Below, piece by piece: positions 6,440 through 11,886 of a stretch of 11,886 bases of DNA (positions are counted from its first letter, which is position 1; the number at the start of each line of letters is the position of its first letter). The notes beneath the pieces were generated by a model. It searched no databases, was not told where the DNA came from, and worked only from the letters and a program-made list of their open reading frames with translations. The position numbers and the translations under genes are program-made. This DNA comes from Spirochaetia bacterium. Lineage in GTDB: Bacteria; Spirochaetota; Spirochaetia; DTKZ01. The DNA lies in the NCBI GenBank assembly GCA_031270615.1, contig JAISXE010000286.1, forward strand, positions 1 to 11,886, read 5' to 3'.

Positions 6440-7160
6440 CAACGCGAAAGGCGCGGTCAGGGAAGTATGGCAGGGGTGGGCCATGGGATCCCCGCGCCTG
6501 CCCCTGGGCATACCGGACATCAGGAGGCCTTCGTCAACCCTCGCGGGTTCCATCAAGTCCCGGAATCTTGGCCCTTTTGATGCCGAGGTATACTCGGAGT
6601 CCGCCCATGCCCGGAGGATACAGGACGGGACCGCAGAACTGGACATGAAAACGACCCATCCCTACGGGAAGAAAAGCCGCGTGTCAGAGGAAGGCTTCCC
6701 GTACCTTATCGTGCCTTTCCGGTGGGGCACGCCAAACGACCAGGAAAAGGGCCGCGCCCATTTCACGAATTTCATTCCCGCCACAATATTTTCCTCGAAA
6801 ATAAAGAAACTGGAAACCTCAAAACGGCTGGCAGAATACGACAAAGAAGGGAACATAACAGGAGGCGAAACGCATTTCGAGGAAAATTATGCCGGCGATG
6901 ACATTGAAAGATCGGATTACGCGTGGGGCGACAGATACAAAGAAGGCGGGGGAAACATGAAGGGCATGGCCCGCATGGCCAACAGCGGCGGGTATTTCAC
7001 GTTCCGCATAATATCCGCGAAACAGCTTGTGACCAGGCCCTATGGCTGGATAAAAAAGGCGGTCCCGCCCGTCGATGTCGCGGGGGCCGTGGCGGAGGCC
7101 ACCCGGCCCTATGTCGAGGACGTCATACGGGCCGGGATTGAGGCGGACATAGGGGTTTGA
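6327..7160 (+). CDS. Minor head/neck protein, HK97 gp10-like candidate
   Basis: The protein is 277 aa. The start is ATG 6327 (MVKINVTVDS) with GGAGGGA at 6314-6320. A TTG at 6159 in the same frame would add 56 low-quality residues across the hairpin-rich gap, so I reject it. Residues 85-130 carry AEVYSESAHARRIQDGTAELDM followed by a HPYGKKSR segment, like the A-x-x-x-E-x-G-T feature of HK97 gp10-type tail-completion proteins. The C-terminus has a long helix (VAGAVAEATRPYVEDVI) like that family. At 277 aa it is longer than usual (about 110-150), with an insertion around residues 130-225. A role in joining the tail to the connector is likely. Its last codons overlap the -35 box of promoter 2. 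Confidence 0.5.
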   Translation: MVKINVTVDSEALRQIAYRLPHFFGAGKVAPNTKSAFDNAKGAVREVWQGWAMGSPRLPLGIPDIRRPSSTLAGSIKSRNLGPFDAEVYSESAHARRIQDGTAELDMKTTHPYGKKSRVSEEGFPYLIVPFRWGTPNDQEKGRAHFTNFIPATIFSSKIKKLETSKRLAEYDKEGNITGGETHFEENYAGDDIERSDYAWGDRYKEGGGNMKGMARMANSGGYFTFRIISAKQLVTRPYGWIKKAVPPVDVAGAVAEATRPYVEDVIRAGIEADIGV

Positions 7161-7186
7161 CACGCACCGTTCCGGCGTGGTATAGT
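7157..7186 (+). promoter_or_regulatory. Sigma-70-type promoter 2 (extended -10)
   Basis: A perfect TTGACA (7157-7162) overlaps the stop codon of the upstream gene. TATAGT (7181-7186) follows after 18 bases, with TG at 7178-7179 giving an extended -10. The start point should be near 7193. It shares GGTATAGT with promoter 1 and also faces a strong terminator within 100 bases. Confidence 0.75.
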
Positions 7187-7192
7187 TTCTGC

Positions 7193-7283
7193 TGTAAACG
7201 TTGTGTGCCTTAACAGAGGCAGCAAGACACGGTCCGCGAGCGCATGTTTTTGCCGCGCGGGACCGTGCCTTGCTGCCTTTTTT
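7193..7283 (+). ncRNA. Candidate short structured leader RNA / sRNA 2
   Basis: The predicted transcript is about 90 nt between promoter 2 and the T-run of terminator 2. It has a short single-stranded leader (about 7193-7216) and then one long hairpin. The leader contains TGCTG (7190-7194, at the start point), which could pair with CAGCA (7220-7224) in the terminator's left arm, a weak possible antiterminator. No family is recognised. The layout matches unit 1 (463-593), but the sequences are not homologous beyond the promoter boxes and a GGCAGC motif in the stem. Confidence 0.45.
7217..7283 (+). terminator. Strong intrinsic terminator 2
   Basis: AGGCAGCAAG (7217-7226) pairs perfectly with CTTGCTGCCT (7269-7278). 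After one A/C mismatch, CACGGTCC (7228-7235) pairs with GGACCGTG (7260-7267). A smaller GC-rich stem fills the top. T6 (7278-7283) and another T-rich stretch follow. It ends 27 bases before the next gene start, so it stands between promoter 2 and the tail genes and also between the head genes and the tail genes. Confidence 0.88.
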
Positions 7284-7310
7284 ATTTTACCGTGACGGGG
7301 GAGAAGGTTA

Positions 7311-8084
7311 ATGCTGGTCTATTTAAATCGCGGCCTGGTTCTTGAACAGGCCGTTGTCTCGGCGCTGCAAGAATATATCGGCAGGCTGCGGATCGATAAA
7401 GTGTATGAAAACTTCCACACCCGCGTGACGCTTTCGCACCCTTTCGCGCATTTATATCTGGAACGCGAGCCGAAGGCGGGGGACCATTTCCCCGCCATCG
7501 TGGTATCCACATACGATGACGAGAAGCCGCCTGAAATGGCGGAGCTTGCCCCGCAGTCCCAGGGATCGGAACTGTCCCTTGTCGGGTTTACGGCAGAGAA
7601 CATCAATGCCATACTCGATGTGACCGAGCGGTACGTCGAAAACGGGGAAGAAAAAAGCAGGGCTGTTCCGGGCGTCTGCACCGTCGCGGAAGCGGGCCTG
7701 GTGATGGATATTCGGAACAAACTGGAAGCCCAGGAGTATGTCTATGGATACGCCTTAAAATCATACCGCAAGGATCACATCTCTATAGAGATATGGGCCG
7801 AAAACATCCAACTCAAAAACGAGCTCTACGAGGCCGTGCGGCTTTTTGTCCTGGGCAACCTGCGTACCGTTCTTACGAACAGGTACAAAGCCTGTGACCC
7901 GCTTTTGGACGACGTTTCCGTGCGCGGCCAGCGCAGCGGGGTATACAACAACGATTTCGACGTGGTTTTGGCGGGGGCCAATATAACCTTTGATGTGAAT
8001 TACGCGGTTGAACAAATCGTGATAAACACCGACTGGGAGGACGTGCCAGCGGAAATCGTCGTTAAGGAGAACAATTATGCTTAA
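7311..8084 (+). CDS. Tail terminator/completion protein candidate
   Basis: The protein is 257 aa. ATG 7311 has GGGGGAGAAGG (7297-7307) upstream. The N-terminus (LEQAVVSALQEYIGRL) looks like the amphipathic first helix of phage tail-terminator proteins. The C-terminus (YNNDFDVVLAGANITFDVNYAVEQ) matches the beta-rich end seen in tail-completion proteins with long conserved strands. The central region (KSYRKDHISIEIWAENIQLKNELYEAVRLFV) is a plausible alpha/beta core. Its place directly before the sheath gene fits a protein that caps the finished tail. Family is inferred from gene order and general pattern only. It is the first gene after terminator 2. Confidence 0.5.
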   Translation: MLVYLNRGLVLEQAVVSALQEYIGRLRIDKVYENFHTRVTLSHPFAHLYLEREPKAGDHFPAIVVSTYDDEKPPEMAELAPQSQGSELSLVGFTAENINAILDVTERYVENGEEKSRAVPGVCTVAEAGLVMDIRNKLEAQEYVYGYALKSYRKDHISIEIWAENIQLKNELYEAVRLFVLGNLRTVLTNRYKACDPLLDDVSVRGQRSGVYNNDFDVVLAGANITFDVNYAVEQIVINTDWEDVPAEIVVKENNYA

Positions 8085-8316
8085 ATCCCAAACAGCGCCC
8101 GGAAACCCCGAACAGGTTTCACCGGGAACCCCTTCCGGGGGTGGGGCGAAAGAGGAAAAAAAAGAACAAAAGCTGGGACTTGTAAAGTTTCTGCAACTTT
8201 TCCCCCAGTCAGGCGGACTGACGGCGTTGCTCCGGATAAAACACGGTTCCGAAGCAAAAACACAAAGCGAATGGACAGCCGCCGTTGCGGCGCTGCTTGC
8301 CACGAAAGCAAAGTAA
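8077..8316 (+). CDS. Small phage protein of unknown function, 79 aa
   Basis: The start at ATG 8077 overlaps the preceding gene by 8 bases, with TTAAGGAGAAC just upstream, so it is probably coupled. Residues 1-32 are a Pro/Gly/Glu/Lys-rich flexible segment. Residues 33-79 (LGLVKFLQLFPQSGGLTALL, then SEWTAAVAALLATK) look like a compact helical domain. I do not know a function. Its position between the tail terminator and sheath genes is conserved-looking but gives no role. Confidence 0.6.
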   Translation: MLKSQTAPGNPEQVSPGTPSGGGAKEEKKEQKLGLVKFLQLFPQSGGLTALLRIKHGSEAKTQSEWTAAVAALLATKAK

Positions 8317-8331
8317 GGAGGTTATGACATT

Positions 8332-10050
8332 ATGGGTGTGGGAGCTTCTGTATTCGAATCTGCCGGGAAACGTACCGAGCATTGGATCCCGGGGGTGTAT
8401 TCGCGGAGGGACACGGTGCCTTCAGGGACGGGGTCGATTTCGAACAATCTCGTGGTCATCGGGATTTCCGCGGGGGGCAGGCCAAACACGCTTCTTGGGT
8501 TCCAGAATCTCGCGGAGGCGAAGGAGGACCTTATCGGCGGCGATTTGCTGGACGGGGTCGCCGCCGCCTTTAACGGGAGCGCGGACTTTGTGCCGCAGAA
8601 GGTTTTCGGCTTCCGCGTCAACGCCGGCACGCAGTCGGCCATCGTCCTGAAGTCCGGCGCGTCCGATGTCCTGCAAGCCAAGAGCGCGATCTACGGCATC
8701 AACGCCAACCAGATACGGGTCATGGTCCAGAACGGCGCGGCGGCGGGATCGAAGAAAATAACCGTGTCATACCAGGGCAACGAAGTCGTCAAAGACAACA
8801 TTGCCAGGAAGTCTTTTTCGGTGGGTTATACCGGCTCTTCGGCGACAGCCGTGACCATGGAGATCACCAATACCGGGATATCCTTTGTCGCCACGGGGGA
8901 TGCCTCGGCGAACCTGGATCTCACGTGGGACGATTATGACACCCTTGAAGGCCTGGTCTCGAGGATCAACGATACCGGGGTGTTTGCCGCCACCCTTCTT
9001 GATGTCACACCGGGGGCGGGCACGCGCCAGCTTGACACCATGACGGCCGCAAGCATCATCGGCTCCGCGGTCACATCCTACAGCAACCTGGACGAATTCG
9101 CGAAAACCCTCGCAAACATGCAGTACATAGGGGAGGTTTCCTTAGTCGCGTCCGGCATCATCGCGGTCCCCGACAACACGGCGGGGTTCCAATATTTCTC
9201 CGGCGCGGTGGGCGGGACCTCCACAATCGGCGACTGGGCCGCCTCGCTTGAAAAACTGGAAGACGAGGATGTCCAGATGGTTGCCACCCCGTCAACGAAC
9301 CAAAGCGTCCACGTCCTTATCGTGAACCACTGCATCGGCATGAGCCAGACAGACAAACGGAAAGAACGCCAGTGCGTTTTGGGCGGCCCTGCCGACATCC
9401 CGCTTGACGTGGCTCTTGGGAACGCCGCGGAGTTCAATTCGGAGTTCGCCTCGTATGTCATTGATTCCGCGGTCGCGTCGAATCCCGTCACCGGGCAGCG
9501 GGAGGCCATTTCCCCCGCGCTTGTGGCCTGCAAAATAGCGGGCATGGAGGCTGCGGCCGGCATATCCACGCCGCTCACGAACAAGGCGGTCAAGGTAAGC
9601 GCCTTCGGGGCAAAGCGCCGGGCCTCCGAGGTGGAGAAAATGATAAAGGGCGGGATCATGCCGTGCGGGATAAACGAGGAAGGCGCCCTCGTCGTGGTAC
9701 GGGCCGTGACCACCTACCAGGGGGAGAACCTTGGCCTGAACGAGCGCTTCTGCGTGCGGGAGGCCCTCTACATGGACCGGGACCTGCGCAAGGCATACGC
9801 CAGGCGCATAGGCACCTCTGCGGAGCCATCGCAGGCCGAAATACTGTCGATACTCATAAACAAGGCCAGGGGCTGGTATGTGCAGGGGCTTATAAACAAG
9901 TCCGACAAAGGGGAATTCGTCTTTGACGTGAGCATAAGGTTTGACGGGGACAAGACATACCTTGTGTACGGCAAGTTCGTCAGGACCCCGAACAATTTCA
10001 TATTCATCACGTCCAACAACATGATCTATTCGTCCGAAGCGGCGGCATGA
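8332..10050 (+). CDS. Contractile tail sheath protein
   Basis: The protein is 572 aa. TAAGGAGGT (8314-8322) sets ATG 8332. The N-terminus (KRTEHWIPGVYSRRDTVP) is the typical Pro-Gly-Val-Tyr start of sheath proteins. The middle holds beta-rich insertion domains, including FSVGYTGSSATAVTMEITNTG. The core and C-terminus carry family features: the nucleotide-fold-like VQMVATPSTNQSVHVLIVNH, then IPLDVALGNAAEF, then the C-terminal domain from about residue 440 (GGIMPCGINEEGALVVVRAV) to the tube-binding, strand-swapping end FVFDVSIRFDGDKTYLVYGK. It assembles around the tube and shortens on infection. Length fits large myovirus sheaths. This is the firmest evidence that the tail is contractile. Confidence 0.92.
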   Translation: MGVGASVFESAGKRTEHWIPGVYSRRDTVPSGTGSISNNLVVIGISAGGRPNTLLGFQNLAEAKEDLIGGDLLDGVAAAFNGSADFVPQKVFGFRVNAGTQSAIVLKSGASDVLQAKSAIYGINANQIRVMVQNGAAAGSKKITVSYQGNEVVKDNIARKSFSVGYTGSSATAVTMEITNTGISFVATGDASANLDLTWDDYDTLEGLVSRINDTGVFAATLLDVTPGAGTRQLDTMTAASIIGSAVTSYSNLDEFAKTLANMQYIGEVSLVASGIIAVPDNTAGFQYFSGAVGGTSTIGDWAASLEKLEDEDVQMVATPSTNQSVHVLIVNHCIGMSQTDKRKERQCVLGGPADIPLDVALGNAAEFNSEFASYVIDSAVASNPVTGQREAISPALVACKIAGMEAAAGISTPLTNKAVKVSAFGAKRRASEVEKMIKGGIMPCGINEEGALVVVRAVTTYQGENLGLNERFCVREALYMDRDLRKAYARRIGTSAEPSQAEILSILINKARGWYVQGLINKSDKGEFVFDVSIRFDGDKTYLVYGKFVRTPNNFIFITSNNMIYSSEAAA

Positions 10051-10068
10051 CAAAAGGAGGCACACGGA

Positions 10069-10587
10069 ATGGCCGGGACATATAACATAAAAGGCGACGT
10101 CCTCGCGCAGGGAACAAACCTGAAGGTGAGGGCCGACCTTAACGACGACGCTGGCAGCAACCCCGTCGTCATCGGGTTCGTGCAGGACGCGAACATAAGC
10201 AAAAGCACATCCATACAGCGCGCGGAGGTTTTGGGGGAGATCCTGCCCGTGTCCCTTGACCCGACGAGCGTCCAGACGACCATCACGCTGCGGGGGTTCA
10301 TACCTTCCAAACAGGTTCTCCAGGAGGGCATCGACACGGTGCGCGGCGGCGGGAAGGTGCACCTGAAATCGTTCAACTTCGACGACTCGAACCTTCTCGA
10401 CATGAAAGTGGCGACGAAGATACCGTACATCGACCTGTGGGACGAGAAACACAAGTCCATAATCGGCTCCTCGTCATTCCTGGTGGTCACGGGCTACCGC
10501 GATTCGAGTTCGGGGAAGGGCTACCTCATGGCGGACATAACGATGGAGGGCATCGGCTACGACAACGGCCCGGATTACAAAGGCTAA
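10069..10587 (+). CDS. Tail tube protein
   Basis: The protein is 172 aa. AAAAGGAGG (10052-10060) precedes ATG 10069. It lies immediately after the sheath gene, as tube genes do in myoviruses. The sequence is beta-rich with few cysteines: VVIGFVQDANISKSTSIQR, TTITLRGFIPS, VHLKSFNFDDSNLLDMK, and SSFLVVTGYRDSSSGKGYLM. This fits the T4 gp19/T4-like tube fold, whose hexameric rings stack inside the sheath to form the DNA channel. The assignment comes from position, size and strand pattern rather than a catalytic motif. Confidence 0.8.
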   Translation: MAGTYNIKGDVLAQGTNLKVRADLNDDAGSNPVVIGFVQDANISKSTSIQRAEVLGEILPVSLDPTSVQTTITLRGFIPSKQVLQEGIDTVRGGGKVHLKSFNFDDSNLLDMKVATKIPYIDLWDEKHKSIIGSSSFLVVTGYRDSSSGKGYLMADITMEGIGYDNGPDYKG

Positions 10588-10593
10588 GGGAAT

Positions 10594-10634
10594 CCCGGCG
10601 CATGCCGGGGCAGCATATCCCGCCACAAGGCGGG
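10594..10634 (+). other. Two tandem 6-bp hairpins between tube and chaperone genes
   Basis: CCCGGC (10594-10599) and GCCGGG (10604-10609) enclose the 4-base loop GCAT. CCCGCC (10619-10624) and GGCGGG (10629-10634) enclose ACAA. They fill most of the 63-base gap. No U-run follows, so they are more likely RNA-stability or ribosome-pacing structures after the highly expressed sheath and tube genes than terminators. AAGGGG, the next gene's binding site, begins right after the second hairpin. Confidence 0.5.
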
Positions 10635-10650
10635 TAAGGGGTTTTGAGAA

Positions 10651-11175
10651 ATGGAAATAATAGACGATGTGGACGGCAATGAAAAAGGGCGGGAGGCCAT
10701 GCCCGAAGCGGAGACGGACGGCCTTTTCTACGCGTTGCTGAACGGGAAGGCGATAACCGAAACGGTCAGCACGTCCAGGGGGGATTTCACCGTCAGGTTC
10801 CCGAAGCAGAGGGATGTCCTGGCGATAAACACGAAGGCGGCGTTTTTGCATGCCGGCCTGCCCGTAGGGTGTTACGACCAGGCCGCAGAATATGAAATCC
10901 AAAAAGTGGCGACTTTGGACGTGCTTGTCACGGGTGGCCCGAAGTGGTACGAGGGCTGCAAGGCCAAAAACAAAGACTTTTCCTGGAGGGACGCGCCCGA
11001 CGTGAGGTTCACCGACGAACTTTTCACCAAGGCGCTCACGTTTCGCCAGGAGGTGCAGGAACGGCTTGGACAGCCTGAAGAAAAGGCCGGTGGAAAAAAT
11101 GGGCAACAGGGAGTTCAGGCTCCTGTGGGCGATGGTCTATTTGAGGGAGCTGCCATTCCCCCTAAGCGAGGCTGA
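10651..11175 (+). CDS. Tail assembly chaperone, upstream frame (G-like)
   Basis: The protein is 174 aa from ATG 10651, with AAGGGG upstream. It sits between tail tube and tape measure, where phages encode the chaperone that coats the tape measure. The core is residues 30-145 (GKAITETVSTSRGDFTVRFP to LTFRQEVQERLGQPEEK). The last 25 residues (GGKNGQQGVQAPVGDG...) are low-complexity and overlap the next frame, as expected for a short product read to its stop when no frameshift occurs. Lambda G is the model family; identity here is by position and layout. Confidence 0.65.
   Translation: MEIIDDVDGNEKGREAMPEAETDGLFYALLNGKAITETVSTSRGDFTVRFPKQRDVLAINTKAAFLHAGLPVGCYDQAAEYEIQKVATLDVLVTGGPKWYEGCKAKNKDFSWRDAPDVRFTDELFTKALTFRQEVQERLGQPEEKAGGKNGQQGVQAPVGDGLFEGAAIPPKRG
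11094..11101 (+). other. Candidate frameshift site (A6 run)
   Basis: In the upstream chaperone frame the codons are GGA AAA AAT GGG. A +1 slip of the Lys tRNA from AAA 11095-11097 to AAA 11096-11098 continues at ATG 11099 in the downstream frame. The more common -1 slip leads to a stop after about 14 codons, at TGA 11142-11144, so it would not give the long product. The downstream frame is open from 11006, so any slip must fall between there and the upstream stop. Confidence 0.35.
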
Positions 11176-11347
11176 CGAGGATTTCATGGACATATTCTTT
11201 GAGTTTGCCAACACGTTCACCGAGGAATCGGTGCGGGAATGGAAAATGAAAACGCGCAGGGAAGAAGGCCCGGACGCCGGGCAGCTCCGATCCGTAGGCT
11301 ATTCGGACAGGGATATTCTGGAGATGTTCCAATCCACGCGCCCGTGA
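11099..11347 (+). CDS. Tail assembly chaperone, downstream frame (T-like)
   Basis: The protein is 82 aa if it starts at ATG 11099 (MGNREFRLLW), with GGTGG 5-9 bases upstream. It may instead be made as a frameshift extension of the upstream chaperone. It has a helical, acidic pattern (FPLSEADEDFMDIFFEFANTF), then EWKMKTRREE, then DRDILEMFQSTRP. T-like domains recruit the tube protein to the tape measure in lambda-type systems. The last seven codons and stop (11324-11347, MFQSTRP) lie almost wholly inside a CRISPR-like repeat, and MFQSTRP-type endings are typical translations of type I-C repeats. The native C-terminus has therefore probably been replaced or extended. Confidence 0.6.
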   Translation: MGNREFRLLWAMVYLRELPFPLSEADEDFMDIFFEFANTFTEESVREWKMKTRREEGPDAGQLRSVGYSDRDILEMFQSTRP

Positions 11348-11422
11348 GGGCGCGACCGGGAGCGGGAGGGGCAAGGATATTAAACCAGATGTTTCAATCC
11401 GCGCGCCCGTGAGGGCGCGACC
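11326..11422 (-). CRISPR. Two-repeat mini-array resembling type I-C
   Basis: Repeat 1 (11326-11357) and repeat 2 (11391-11422) are 32 bases and differ at two positions (30/32 identical). The period is 65 and the spacer (11358-11390) is 33 bases. On the minus strand each begins GGTCGCGCCCTCACGGGCGC, then has a GYGGATTG segment and ends near AAC. The type I-C hallmarks are the 7-bp stem CGCGCCC/GGGCGCG with a 4-base loop and the GTGGATTGAAAC end. The consensus of both copies restores that end exactly; each copy has one change in it. A third partial copy of the end (GTTCAATCC on +) abuts at 11423-11431. The leader side on the minus strand (11423-11506) is AT-rich. No cas gene is in the window. 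The spacer's 3' part also resembles the gene end before repeat 1, so a duplication is an alternative. Confidence 0.6.
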
Positions 11423-11506
11423 GTTCAATCCTCTGTGTTGATTGTCGGAGATTTGCGAATGAGTCTATAGGACAAAAACGAAATGATGAAGATGGAGATA
11501 TAAAAT

Positions 11507-11886
11507 ATGGGCCAAAGCGATGTTGGAATAAGGATTTCAGCCGATGCCGCGCAGGCACGGGCAACCTTCTCCCAACTTGGGGACGCGGTAAAACATCTCA
11601 ACGAGGAACTCGCGAAAGCCCAGGAAGCCGGAGACTATAAGGCGCAGGCAAATATCCTTATGGGGATTAATAACACCTCCCAAGCCAGAGCGCAGGAACT
11701 GATGATGTCAAATAATGCCGCCGCACAGCAGAACCAGGCCACCCTCATGCGGATGCAGCTTGGTCAACATGCCGCGCGGTCCGTCGTTGACGGCATGATA
11801 AGGTCCTCCGATATAGGCATGGCGGGGAAGATGGCGATTGCGGGCGGCGATCCCTTGGGCGGTTATATCCAGATGCAGAAGGGATA
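11507..11886 (+). CDS. Tail tape-measure protein, N-terminus (partial)
   Basis: The frame is open from ATG 11507 to the right edge (126 complete codons). GATGGAGATA, 6-16 bases upstream, is the likely binding site. The protein begins MGQSDVGIRISADAAQARAT and continues with helix-rich, Gln/Ala-rich segments (HLNEELAKAQEAGDYKAQAN), typical of tape-measure N-termini. The family sets tail length and passes through the tube lumen. The remainder, usually hundreds of residues, is outside the window. Its place after the chaperone pair is the standard order. Confidence 0.82.
   Translation, partial: MGQSDVGIRISADAAQARATFSQLGDAVKHLNEELAKAQEAGDYKAQANILMGINNTSQARAQELMMSNNAAAQQNQATLMRMQLGQHAARSVVDGMIRSSDIGMAGKMAIAGGDPLGGYIQMQKG

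Noticed and set aside
7193..7283. tRNA or tmRNA in the short RNA units
   Set aside because: No cloverleaf, T-loop or CCA end could be fitted; the hairpins are terminator-like.
9292..10452. 386-codon minus-strand frame opposite sheath and tube
   Set aside because: It lies entirely opposite two confident structural genes and has no recognisable motif or binding site.
11326..11422. Reading the two GC stems as tandem transcription terminators
   Set aside because: Neither stem is followed by a U-run, and the whole 32-base units are repeated, not just the stems.
11438..11471. Possible promoter before the tape-measure gene
   Set aside because: TTGATT and TATAGG are 22 bases apart; a TTGTCG alternative fits spacing but is a poor -35. 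Too weak to report.

Overview
The window is the head-to-tail morphogenesis cluster of a contractile-tailed (myovirus-type) phage or prophage. Every convincing gene is on the + strand. In order, I read a prohead protease, an acidic coiled-coil scaffold candidate, a major capsid protein, a small accessory head protein, three or four neck/connector/completion proteins, tail sheath, tail tube, two overlapping tail-assembly-chaperone frames, and the start of the tape-measure protein, which runs off the right edge. No terminase, portal, lysis, integrase or host gene is visible, so it is unclear whether this is a free phage or a prophage. The DNA is GC-rich but uses many ATA (Ile) and AGG (Arg) codons. 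That is compatible with several anaerobic gut-type bacteria (Spirochaetota and Synergistota are guesses), but I cannot name the host.

Layout: bases 1-427 hold small uncharacterised reading frames. Bases 463-593 hold a promoter, a short structured transcript and a very strong hairpin terminator, placed directly before the head operon. Bases 607-7160 are the head and neck genes, tightly packed with overlapping or abutting starts and stops, apart from a roughly 210-base gap at 6117-6326. Bases 7157-7283 repeat the promoter/short RNA/terminator arrangement immediately before the tail genes. Bases 7311-11347 are the tail terminator candidate, sheath, tube and chaperones. Bases 11358-11506 are a gap before the tape measure.

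Two things stand out. First, two copies of a sequence that looks like a type I-C CRISPR repeat sit at 11326-11357 and 11391-11422, separated by 33 bases. The first copy supplies the last codons and the stop of the second tail-chaperone frame. This looks like a phage-borne mini-CRISPR array, or the remnant of one, wedged between the chaperone and tape-measure genes. Similarity between the spacer and the gene end also leaves open a local duplication. Second, the two promoter-terminator units resemble the lambda pR'-tR' arrangement, in which a short RNA ends early unless an antiterminator acts. They may gate the head and tail halves of the operon separately, or they may be small RNA genes.

Expected assembly: scaffold and protease build and mature the capsid; the connector, stopper and completion proteins join head to tail; the sheath contracts around the tube; the chaperones load tube subunits on the tape measure, which sets tail length.
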